Of a stretch of 5,100 nucleotides of DNA, positions 1-4,964 are shown one piece after another. This DNA comes from Planctomycetota bacterium (GTDB lineage Bacteria > Planctomycetota > Phycisphaerae > WQYP01), in the NCBI GenBank assembly GCA_021780285.1, contig JAJXZA010000226.1, positions 1 to 5,100 on the forward strand, written 5' to 3'. The position numbers and the translations under genes are program-made. Positions within the stretch are counted from its first letter, which is position 1. Each line of letters begins with the position of its first letter. The notes below the pieces were generated by a model. It was given only the letters and a program-made list of their open reading frames with translations. It ran no database searches and was not told the origin of the DNA.

Positions 1-79
1 CGATGTAAAGCTTATGGTTGGGGCGAGCCTTAAGGTTCATGCGGTTCATGATACCCATAAGCCAACTCAAAAGCGACAT
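1..79 (-). CDS. Possible start of an unidentified gene, cut by the window edge
   Basis: An ATG at 79 opens a minus-strand frame that stays open for 26 codons to the window edge. It begins MSLLSWLMGIMNRMNLKA and continues with RPNHKLYI. It lies 18 bases behind the CBS-protein stop codon and in the same frame, so it could be the next gene of an operon. No good Shine-Dalgarno site precedes this ATG or the in-frame ATGs at codons 8, 11 and 14, so the true start is uncertain. The visible residues give a short hydrophobic segment followed by a basic one, which might be the start of a membrane or exported protein. I do not recognise the family. It could also be a chance open frame, since plus frame 2 is open over the same bases. 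Confidence 0.3.
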   Translation of the reverse strand, partial: MSLLSWLMGIMNRMNLKARPNHKLYI

Positions 80-97
80 TTTCAGGCCAGTTCGGTT

Positions 98-538
98 CTA
101 TACGCGGCCGTAGAGGTATTCGTGCAGGTAATGAATGGTTGTCTCCTGCTCGCTGGCGTGGCGGGCGTTTAAGTCGCCGATTGAAATTACGCCGAGCAGT
201 CGGCCGTCTTCATCCACCACCGGCAGGTGCCGCACGCGACGGTTGCGCATGATGGCGCTGGCGTCTTCAAGCGAGGTGCAGGGGCGGCACACAATTACGT
301 CGGTGGTCATCACATCGCCAACGGTGACATGGCGGGGGTCTTTTTCGTCGGCAACCACGCGCTGGAGAATATCGCGCTCGCTGATGATGCCAACGATTTG
401 CTGGCCATCAAGCACCAGAAGCGAACCAATGTGATGATCATTCATCTTCCATGTGGCTTCGAGTACGGATGACCCCGGCGAAACACAGTGCACGGTGTTG
501 TGGGTTTTGTCCTGCAGGACATGGGCAAGTGTAGCCAT
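98..538 (-). CDS. Tandem CBS-domain protein
   Basis: A 146-residue cytosolic protein made almost entirely of two CBS domains, roughly residues 14-62 and 73-124. Each ends in the typical motif, GIISERDIL for the first and GVISIGDL for the second, and RHLPVVDEDGRLLG is the usual central strand-turn of a CBS repeat. Paired CBS domains form a Bateman module, which in known proteins binds adenine nucleotides such as AMP, ATP or SAM and senses energy state. No catalytic or DNA-binding domain is attached, so the partner or target cannot be told from sequence. The tail, TTIHYLHEYLYG, resembles the tail of many stand-alone two-CBS proteins. The frame extends ten codons further upstream (to 568), but AAGGAGG lies eight bases before the ATG at 538, so I choose the shorter start. 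The gene appears to have its own promoter and leader. Confidence 0.93.
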   Translation of the reverse strand: MATLAHVLQDKTHNTVHCVSPGSSVLEATWKMNDHHIGSLLVLDGQQIVGIISERDILQRVVADEKDPRHVTVGDVMTTDVIVCRPCTSLEDASAIMRNRRVRHLPVVDEDGRLLGVISIGDLNARHASEQETTIHYLHEYLYGRV

Positions 539-546
539 GGCGGCAG

Positions 547-553
547 CCTCCTT
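547..553 (-). promoter_or_regulatory. Strong ribosome binding site that decides the CBS gene start
   Basis: The minus strand reads AAGGAGG here, a full match to the anti-Shine-Dalgarno core, followed by eight bases and then the ATG at 538. The upstream in-frame ATG at 568 has nothing comparable, and the site would lie inside its coding region. This fixes the start at 538. Confidence 0.85.
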
Positions 554-573
554 GAAAGAAACGAACATGTCTC

Positions 574-613
574 CAGCCGCGGGAACTCACGAAATGCCTG
601 GTGAGCGCGGCTG
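574..613 (-). promoter_or_regulatory. Leader stem-loop of the CBS gene
   Basis: On the minus strand CAGCCGCG (613-606) pairs perfectly with CGCGGCTG (581-574). Inside, CTCAC (605-601) pairs with GTGAG (590-586). This leaves a 10-base loop and a four-base bulge (TTCC) on the 3' side, for 13 base pairs in total. If the promoter at 624-651 is right, the transcript starts about four bases before this hairpin, placing it at the very 5' end of the mRNA and about 20 bases ahead of the Shine-Dalgarno site. Known 5'-terminal hairpins of this kind protect mRNA from decay. A regulatory role is possible but not shown. It has no T-run, so it is not a canonical terminator for priA. Confidence 0.6.
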
Positions 614-623
614 TTAACCAATC

Positions 624-651
624 ACTATACACCTCCTAAAATCAAATGCAA
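624..651 (-). promoter_or_regulatory. Putative sigma70 promoter of the CBS gene
   Basis: The minus strand shows TTGCAT (651-646), a 16-base spacer, and TATAGT (629-624). The -10 box matches five of six consensus bases; the -35 box matches only the leading TTG. The predicted transcription start is near 617, giving a leader of about 79 bases that begins with the stem-loop. The spacer contains AGGAGGTG (637-630), a perfect Shine-Dalgarno sequence that would not be transcribed from this promoter. Confidence 0.45.
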
Positions 652-728
652 TATTGTGAATAAATTAACGATGTTACCCGCTGGAAGCGGCATTTTCAGC
701 TTAAAAACATGGATGACGATTCAAAGCG

Positions 729-3260
729 CTACATCATGGAGACGGGGTCTACATCCACCACCAGATTGCCGGCAAACTGCCGAAACAAACCCTGTTGCCG
801 CAGTCGCTGCAAAAGCTTCTGCAGCGGCGCGGCCATGGGACACATCAACAGCAGTTCCTGCCGAAACACCTCATTAAGGCGAGCCATGGGCGCCGCCTGC
901 GGCCCCAGCAGCCGCACCACCGCATCCACGCCGCTTGCCGCGTTCTCGACCATGGCGGCAAGTTCGGCGGCGAGTTCCTTGGCCTTGGCGTCATTTTTGT
1001 GGCTTACCACCAAGCGAATCAGGCGGCCAAACGGGGGATAATCAAAACGCTGCCGATGCGGCAACTCGTCAGCGACAAAGCCGCTGTAATCGTGTCGGCA
1101 GGCATGCACAATGGCCGGCTCCTGGGGTTGCATGGTCTGCACCACCACCAGCCCCTGTTTGCCGGCCCGCCCGCTGCGGCCCGCCACCTGGCAAATGAGT
1201 GCGAATGTTCGCTCCGCGGCGCGAAAATCGGGCGAAGTCATGGCCAGGTCCGCGTTGAGCACGCCCACAAGTTCTACATTCGGAAAGTCCAGTCCTTTGG
1301 CGATCATTTGCGTGCCGATGAGCATATCAAGCTGGCCCGATCCAAAACGGTCCAGAACATCCTGGTAGTCTTTGGCGCTGCGCATGGCGTCGGAATCCAT
1401 GCGCGCCAGCCGCAGCTTTGGAAACTTACGCAATAGCTCGGCCTCGGCACGCTGAGTACCCTGCCCTAACTGCACAATGCCGCTGCGGCAATCAGGGCAG
1501 GCGGTCGGCAGCACCTGGCTGGTAAGGCAGTAATGGCATTGCACCACGCTTCGCTGCCGCGGCGAATCAATCGGCGCATCGCCCACCTGGTGCACCACCA
1601 TGGTGGCATCGCAATGCGGGCACATGAGTATCCAGGGGCAGCGGGCACAGGCGACGTAATGCGCATAGCCGCGGCGGTTAAGCATCAAAATTACCTGCTT
1701 GCGGGCCTCAACAACGCGGTTGATATGTGCTTCGAGCACGGTGCTTAAAACATGCAGGCCGCGCCGCTTAAGCCGCTCCATTTTCATGTCAACCGTAATG
1801 ACCTTGGGCATTTGCAGGCCCAGGGGCCGGGTGCTCAGGGCAGTCAGGTGGTAATGCGGGTTGTGATGGGCATTATGCCAGGTTTCAAGCGAAGGCGTTG
1901 CCGAGCCAAGAATGACCGGCACATTAAGTTGCTGCGCCCGGCGAATGGCCACGTCGCGCCCATGGTAGCGCGGGGCGCTATCCTGCTTGTACGAATGCTC
2001 GTGCTCTTCATCCACGACAATCAGGCCGATGTCAGCCGCAGGCGCAAACACCGCCGACCGCACCCCCACCACCACCTGCGCCCAACCGCCAGCCACCGCA
2101 TGCCACTGCTGATGCCGCTGCGAACCTTTGAGCTTGCTGTGCAGCACCGCCACGCGCGCAAAGCGCCGCGTAAAACGACCGACGGTTTGCGGCGTAAGGG
2201 CAATTTCAGGCACGAGCACAATGGCTCGGCGACCGGCGGCCACCACTTTTTCAATGGCGCGAATGTACACTTCCGTTTTACCCGAGCCGGTCACACCATG
2301 AAGCACCTGCACGGCGAACTTCGGGCCGGTTAGAAGCGGTTCCAACGCGGCCATTGCGGCGGCTTGTTCGTCGGTGAGCGGCAATGCCCCCGCGTCGCCA
2401 ACGATCGGGCTTGCGTTACCGGGCGGTTCGGGCCAGGCGACTTCCTTGCGGCGCACCAATACACCTTTGGCCGCGAGCCGGCGAATAACCAGGCGCGACA
2501 GCCCGCTAGATTGCGCCAGGCGCATTTCCTCAAGTTCACCCTGGGCTAAGAGATTGCATGCCTGGGCAAATGCGTCGCGGTATTTTTTGCCAGTGCGCAC
2601 CTGCGCGAGGCTTTCGGTGGTGGCCAAGGGCGAGAGGCCCACCAGCATGCGCGATGGCAGGCGGATATTCTTTTTAACCGCGGCCGGCACGATGCCGCTA
2701 AGTACCAGCCCCAGCGGGCAGCAGTAGTAATGGCTGATCCAGCGGGCCAGCTCAATTAAGTCCGCGGGAACGGGCAGCACCTCGGTAAGCACCCCGGCGA
2801 TTGGCTTAAACCGCTCGGCAGCCGGTTCTGCCGGCAGCGGCATAAGCGGTTCATCACCCAGGTTGCCAAAAAGACTATCATCCCCGGCCGCATCGGGTGC
2901 GGTTGATGGGGTTACCAAAGGCTTGCTTTTGGCCGCGGGCGCAGCCGCTGGAGCAACCTCCTGCAGCAACGCCACCACCGTACCTGACGCGACTTTGTTG
3001 CCCCGCCCCAGCGGCACTTCAACTCGGCTGCCAACACTCACCTGCCCCGCCAGAGCCGGCGGAATATGATAAGTGAGTTCGCGATCAATCGCCTGGTCTA
3101 CCGCCACGGCGGCATACCGGGCAGCGGCAGCGTGCGGCCCATCGGCGGTTATATTGGCATCGCCATTTATCATGCGGTGGATTATAAGCGCTGGGCGCGC
3201 GGCGGTAGAGCGTGCAAACGCATTACGCGCTTTGCCTGGCCTTATATTGTACGCGGTCAT
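729..3260 (-). CDS. priA: Primosomal protein N' (replication restart helicase PriA)
   Basis: A superfamily 2, 3'-to-5' DNA helicase that recognises stalled or collapsed replication forks and starts reloading of the replicative helicase. In 843-residue numbering, the N-terminal 3'-end-binding domain starts near residue 48 (YAAVAVDQAIDRELTY). The Q-motif-like LTDEQ is at 295-299, Walker A GVTGSGKT at 322-329, the DEEH box at 417-420 and GSATPS at 452-457. The zinc module has all eight cysteines (538, 541, 547, 550, 575, 578, 588, 591). Motif V is GTQMIAKGLDFP (649-660), motif VI QVAGRSGRAG (691-700), and YPPF (741-744) marks the C-terminal domain. The protein looks intact. It is longer than the E. 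coli protein (732 residues) because of an N-terminal extension and a linker rich in Ala, Pro and acidic residues at about 101-150. The start is uncertain: the ATG at 3260 gives the longest form, while the ATG at 3173 (residue 30) fits the family better. Neither has a clear Shine-Dalgarno site. Confidence 0.97.
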   Translation of the reverse strand: MTAYNIRPGKARNAFARSTAARPALIIHRMINGDANITADGPHAAAARYAAVAVDQAIDRELTYHIPPALAGQVSVGSRVEVPLGRGNKVASGTVVALLQEVAPAAAPAAKSKPLVTPSTAPDAAGDDSLFGNLGDEPLMPLPAEPAAERFKPIAGVLTEVLPVPADLIELARWISHYYCCPLGLVLSGIVPAAVKKNIRLPSRMLVGLSPLATTESLAQVRTGKKYRDAFAQACNLLAQGELEEMRLAQSSGLSRLVIRRLAAKGVLVRRKEVAWPEPPGNASPIVGDAGALPLTDEQAAAMAALEPLLTGPKFAVQVLHGVTGSGKTEVYIRAIEKVVAAGRRAIVLVPEIALTPQTVGRFTRRFARVAVLHSKLKGSQRHQQWHAVAGGWAQVVVGVRSAVFAPAADIGLIVVDEEHEHSYKQDSAPRYHGRDVAIRRAQQLNVPVILGSATPSLETWHNAHHNPHYHLTALSTRPLGLQMPKVITVDMKMERLKRRGLHVLSTVLEAHINRVVEARKQVILMLNRRGYAHYVACARCPWILMCPHCDATMVVHQVGDAPIDSPRQRSVVQCHYCLTSQVLPTACPDCRSGIVQLGQGTQRAEAELLRKFPKLRLARMDSDAMRSAKDYQDVLDRFGSGQLDMLIGTQMIAKGLDFPNVELVGVLNADLAMTSPDFRAAERTFALICQVAGRSGRAGKQGLVVVQTMQPQEPAIVHACRHDYSGFVADELPHRQRFDYPPFGRLIRLVVSHKNDAKAKELAAELAAMVENAASGVDAVVRLLGPQAAPMARLNEVFRQELLLMCPMAAPLQKLLQRLRQQGLFRQFAGNLVVDVDPVSMM
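3181..3186 (-). promoter_or_regulatory. Consensus -10 box just ahead of the internal priA ATG
   Basis: The minus strand reads TATAAT, a perfect -10 hexamer, ending seven bases before the ATG at 3173. A transcript from it would begin at or next to that ATG, giving a leaderless mRNA for an 814-residue PriA. The region 17-18 bases upstream has no good -35 box (TCTACC matches three of six). It lies inside the longer priA frame, so it may be chance. Confidence 0.3.
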
Positions 3261-3282
3261 ATTTGATAAATTACCCGTGGAA

Positions 3283-3351
3283 CTGCGGCGCAGCGCAGGA
3301 ACCCCGGCACCGCTACCGCTGGCCGGGGCGAACCACGCGGCGTTAACCGCG
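3283..3351 (-). repeat. Three consecutive inverted repeats upstream of priA
   Basis: Within 69 bases there are three hairpin-forming units. CGCGG pairs with CCGCG at 3336-3351 with a 6-base loop. CCCCGGC pairs with GCCGGGG at 3302-3328 with a 13-base loop. CTGCG pairs with CGCAG at 3283-3298 with a 6-base loop. All lie between the lipoprotein terminator and the outer priA ATG, 23-91 bases before it. No T-run follows any of them, so they are not ordinary terminators. They could form a structured priA leader, a protein-binding region or a small RNA; the sequence alone does not decide. Confidence 0.5.
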
Positions 3352-3374
3352 CGGCTCGTCGTTAGGCGACGTTC

Positions 3375-3404
3375 ACTATTGCTTCAAATTTTGGCCGCGT
3401 GCAA
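3375..3404 (-). promoter_or_regulatory. Weak candidate promoter for priA
   Basis: The minus strand has TTGCAC (3404-3399), an 18-base spacer and AATAGT (3380-3375). These match the consensus at three and four of six positions. The site sits just past the terminator at 3420-3467, where a priA promoter would be expected, and would give a leader of about 107 bases containing the three inverted repeats. The match is weak, and the -10 at 3181-3186 is a competing candidate. Confidence 0.25.
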
Positions 3405-3419
3405 TACATCGTATCGAGC

Positions 3420-3467
3420 AAAAATAGCCGGGGCGACTTATATACATCACGCATACAAATCGCCCCG
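3420..3467 (-). terminator. Intrinsic terminator of the lipoprotein gene
   Basis: On the minus strand CGGGGCGA (3467-3460) pairs perfectly with TCGCCCCG (3436-3429). The stem continues for seven further pairs, UUUGUAU with AUAUAAG, two of them G-U, leaving a 9-base loop. After GCTA comes a run of five T (3424-3420). It begins 32 bases after the lipoprotein stop. In plus-strand RNA the inner part would have C-A mismatches instead of G-U pairs, so the element works best in the minus direction. The outer stem followed by TTTT could still act weakly the other way. Confidence 0.8.
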
Positions 3468-3498
3468 TTTTAGTTCTATTGTAGTGCCAAGCACCCGC

Positions 3499-4155
3499 TT
3501 ACTTCATCGCCTTAAGCGAATCGAGGGCGTTGCCGGCCGAAGCCTCGAAGGTGCTTAAGTCGGTCTTGAGCTTGTCAAATGTCGGCGCGGCGCTCTGCAC
3601 CGAAGCCACGCTGATATTGCTGCCAACCGAGGTCTCCAGCGATTGAAGATCGGCAAGCACCGGTGGAACCGATGCCGAAAGGTCCTTGCATTCGCTTTGT
3701 AAAGCGCTGACCGGGCTGGCGCCGCCGGCTCCGCCGAGCAGGTTCTGCACAGCAGACTTGGCCGCACCCGCATTGGCTGCAACCGCACCTAAAACGCCCG
3801 CACCCTTGTCGCTGATTTCGCCGGCGGTGCTTTGCACCTTACTGGCCACCGCTTTAAAGCTGGCAGCTTCGCTCGTGAGCGCCTGATATTTCGACTGCAC
3901 ATCGGCGGCTGTTGCACTGGTAAGGTCGCTGATGGAGCTTTGCAACTTGGCCGTTTCGTCTTTAGCCGAGCTGAACAGGTTGGCGGCGGTGGCCGCCATA
4001 TCGCTGCCAGCCGCCGTAGCGCCAGCCGGGGCACCGGCGTTGTTGCCGCCGCCCGCCGCAGCCGAGTTTGAGCCTTTCTTGGAGCAGCCGCCAAGGGCTA
4101 CAAGGCCTACTGCCAGAATGACCGTGCCTGCGAGTACGCGTGAATGGAGTTTCAT
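3499..4155 (-). CDS. Ala/Ser-rich helical lipoprotein of unknown function
   Basis: A 218-residue exported lipoprotein. The start at 4155 gives a textbook signal: MKLHSR, a hydrophobic stretch (about residues 7-20) and the lipobox LGGC with the lipidated cysteine at residue 24. Ser at +2 would favour the outer membrane under the E. coli Lol rule. Residues 25-50 are a flexible Gly/Ala/Asn/Ser linker. Residues 51-218 are rich in Ala, Ser, Lys, Glu and Asp with heptad-like spacing and few breaks, which suggests a long helical or coiled-coil bundle interrupted by GGAGGASP (141-148). One further cysteine is at residue 156. The frame extends 34 codons upstream to 4257, but that extension is very basic and would bury the signal peptide, while AAGGAAG precedes the chosen ATG. 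I do not recognise the family; its role may be structural or cell-envelope stress related, but this is not shown. It is flanked by its own promoter and terminator, so it is probably transcribed alone. Confidence 0.88.
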   Translation of the reverse strand: MKLHSRVLAGTVILAVGLVALGGCSKKGSNSAAAGGGNNAGAPAGATAAGSDMAATAANLFSSAKDETAKLQSSISDLTSATAADVQSKYQALTSEAASFKAVASKVQSTAGEISDKGAGVLGAVAANAGAAKSAVQNLLGGAGGASPVSALQSECKDLSASVPPVLADLQSLETSVGSNISVASVQSAAPTFDKLKTDLSTFEASAGNALDSLKAMK

Positions 4156-4161
4156 AACTCG

Positions 4162-4168
4162 CTTCCTT
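4162..4168 (-). promoter_or_regulatory. Ribosome binding site fixing the lipoprotein start
   Basis: AAGGAAG on the minus strand ends six bases before the ATG at 4155. It supports the 218-residue form with the signal peptide at the N-terminus over the longer open frame. Confidence 0.75.
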
Positions 4169-4182
4169 TTAAAAAACCTTAC

Positions 4183-4201
4183 TCGCCGCACATTGCGGCG
4201 A
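4183..4201 (-). promoter_or_regulatory. Leader hairpin of the lipoprotein gene
   Basis: On the minus strand TCGCCGCA (4201-4194) and TGCGGCGA (4190-4183) form a perfect 8-bp stem around the three bases ATG; in practice the last pair or two may open to a larger loop. It lies about ten bases after the predicted transcription start and 14 bases before the Shine-Dalgarno site. Six bases after the stem comes TTTTTT (4176-4171). The stem followed by a T-run resembles a terminator, but the six-base gap (GTAAGG) is longer than usual, so attenuation is possible rather than established. It could instead stabilise the mRNA 5' end. Confidence 0.55.
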
Positions 4202-4217
4202 TTTCCACCAGCGTTTA

Positions 4218-4247
4218 ATAATACCACAAGCCGCCGGGGCCTGTCGC
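4218..4247 (-). promoter_or_regulatory. Extended -10 promoter of the lipoprotein gene
   Basis: The minus strand has GCGACA (4247-4242; four of six to TTGACA), an 18-base spacer, and TATTAT (4223-4218; five of six). TGG directly before the -10 gives the extended -10 motif TGN. Predicted transcription starts near 4211, giving a leader of about 56 bases. It lies in the gap between the toxin stop and the lipoprotein start. Confidence 0.6.
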
Positions 4248-4289
4248 CATCGAACAATCACCGCGTAAAAGTTTTGCGGCCCGCGGCTT

Positions 4290-4667
4290 TCAAGCCATAA
4301 AACGCAGCAGGCGCAGCTCTGTAATTTGCGCAAAATGTTTGAAATTGCCGGTTGCAAGCACAATTTCTGATTCCACGGCCGTGGCTGCAATCAAAGCATC
4401 CATGGCGCTTAATCCATTTGCTGGGCCGTACTCCTCCATATAAATCGAGGCGCGATGGCCGATATTCTCTGATAGCCCCACCACCGCAAAGTCAAATTCA
4501 GAAAGAAAATCACGAATTCGTCGTTGTTGTGCAACCCCACGGCTTCCCTGCAGCAGTTCCATGTAAGAGATAACGGATGTCTTCCGCACCGCCGTTTGAT
4601 CCAGCAACTCCGCCGCCTTCGCGCTGCCTCGCAAGAACCATATCAGCACATCCGTGTCAAACAACAC
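4290..4667 (-). CDS. vapC: PIN-domain toxin, VapC-like ribonuclease
   Basis: A 125-residue single PIN domain, the usual size for the toxin of a type II toxin-antitoxin system. Known VapC toxins are Mg-dependent RNases that cut tRNA or rRNA and stop translation. The acidic active-site residues are recognisable: FDTDVLIW with Asp4 and Asp6, Glu37 in SYMELLQG, and Asp90 in LSAMDALIAATA. The last motif is LATGNFKHF, with Asn107 in the usual TxN position. No frameshift or missing key acid is seen, so it looks active. Translation begins at GTG (4667), not ATG, with GAGG seven bases upstream inside the antitoxin gene. The first 11 bases overlap the antitoxin end, as expected for coupled translation that keeps toxin below antitoxin. 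The RNA target cannot be predicted. Confidence 0.92.
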   Translation of the reverse strand: MLFDTDVLIWFLRGSAKAAELLDQTAVRKTSVISYMELLQGSRGVAQQRRIRDFLSEFDFAVVGLSENIGHRASIYMEEYGPANGLSAMDALIAATAVESEIVLATGNFKHFAQITELRLLRFMA

Positions 4668-4911
4668 GCGTGGACCTCGTACGAATCTTTTTCACATACC
4701 TGCCGGGATTCACCATTTCCTTCCGGTTGGCCCACATTCCAAATGATGGATGCGATTTAACGCTCCGAGGCGGCTTAGCTGATTTTCGGCGTATCGGGCG
4801 CATGATCGCTTTGGGCTGACCGCGATAGTACACGGTTATAGCTTCACTCCGGTTCAGCGCATCAATAATTTTTCCGGAACGCTTGCGTAAATCAACAAAT
4901 GTAGCTTTCAT
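4657..4911 (-). CDS. Phd/YefM-like antitoxin of the VapC-like toxin
   Basis: An 84-residue, strongly basic protein directly upstream of and overlapping the toxin. Residues 1-40 (MKATFVDLRK, then alternating strands around TVYYRGQPKAIMRPI) fit the N-terminal DNA-binding half of Phd/YefM antitoxins, in which a short strand, helix and strand end in a G-x-P-x-A-type turn. The C-terminal half has HPSFGMW (54-60) and RYVKKIR, of the kind seen in antitoxins paired with PIN toxins, and should wrap the toxin active site. Such antitoxins repress their own promoter and are degraded under stress. The ATG at 4911 has GGAG (4922-4919) seven bases before it. The divergent sequence makes the family call less certain than the toxin call, but gene order, size and overlap support the role. 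Confidence 0.85.
   Translation of the reverse strand: MKATFVDLRKRSGKIIDALNRSEAITVYYRGQPKAIMRPIRRKSAKPPRSVKSHPSFGMWANRKEMVNPGRYVKKIRTRSTRVV
4675..4678 (-). promoter_or_regulatory. Ribosome binding site of the toxin, inside the antitoxin gene
   Basis: GAGG on the minus strand ends seven bases before the GTG start at 4667. It supports the unusual start codon and ties toxin translation to the end of antitoxin translation. Confidence 0.55.
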
Positions 4912-4934
4912 GGAACTGCTCCGACAACACTTTT

Positions 4935-4946
4935 AAGTATACACTT
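4935..4946 (-). promoter_or_regulatory. Candidate operator palindrome of the toxin-antitoxin operon
   Basis: The minus strand reads AAGTGTATACTT, with 4-base arms AAGT and ACTT and an internal perfect GTATAC. It covers the -10 box. This is where a self-repressing antitoxin dimer would be expected to bind. A partial second copy, AAAAGTG, follows closely toward the gene. Confidence 0.5.
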
Positions 4947-4964
4947 GCGTTCCAAGCCGGGCAA
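4936..4964 (-). promoter_or_regulatory. Sigma70-type promoter of the toxin-antitoxin operon
   Basis: The minus strand has TTGCCC (4964-4959; four of six), an ideal 17-base spacer and TATACT (4941-4936; five of six). Predicted transcription starts near 4929, about 18 bases before the antitoxin ATG, with the GGAG site in between. This is the best-spaced promoter in the window. Confidence 0.65.

Noticed and set aside
438..632. GTG-started 64-codon minus-strand frame overlapping the CBS gene start
   Set aside because: Its GTG lies within the AGGAGGTG motif itself, so that site cannot serve it. The frame overlaps the clear CBS coding region out of frame and has no conserved features.
678..690. 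Small hairpin CCGCT-GGA-AGCGG after priA as its terminator
   Set aside because: The stem is only five pairs with a three-base loop. In the priA direction the T-rich bases come late and are interrupted, so I could not call it a terminator with confidence.
795..1436. A 213-codon plus-strand open frame inside priA
   Set aside because: It is fully antisense to conserved PriA helicase motifs. Its residue content (many His, Arg and Ala) is typical of the reverse complement of a GC-rich gene.
1752..2333. A 193-codon plus-strand open frame inside priA
   Set aside because: It lies antisense to the Walker A and DEEH region of PriA, with no Shine-Dalgarno site and no recognisable motif.
3073..3558. 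A 161-codon plus-strand open frame across the priA/lipoprotein gap
   Set aside because: It begins antisense within priA, runs through the terminator and ends antisense within the lipoprotein gene. It lacks a ribosome binding site, and its composition is that of a shadow frame.
4156..4257. N-terminal 34-codon extension of the lipoprotein
   Set aside because: It covers the promoter and leader hairpin, is highly basic, would block the signal peptide and lacks a ribosome binding site.
4266..4300. Inverted repeats just after the toxin gene as a terminator
   Set aside because: The possible stems (GGCT/AGCC and short GC repeats) are four pairs or fewer, or leave impossible loops, and the nearby TTTT is not directly behind a stem.
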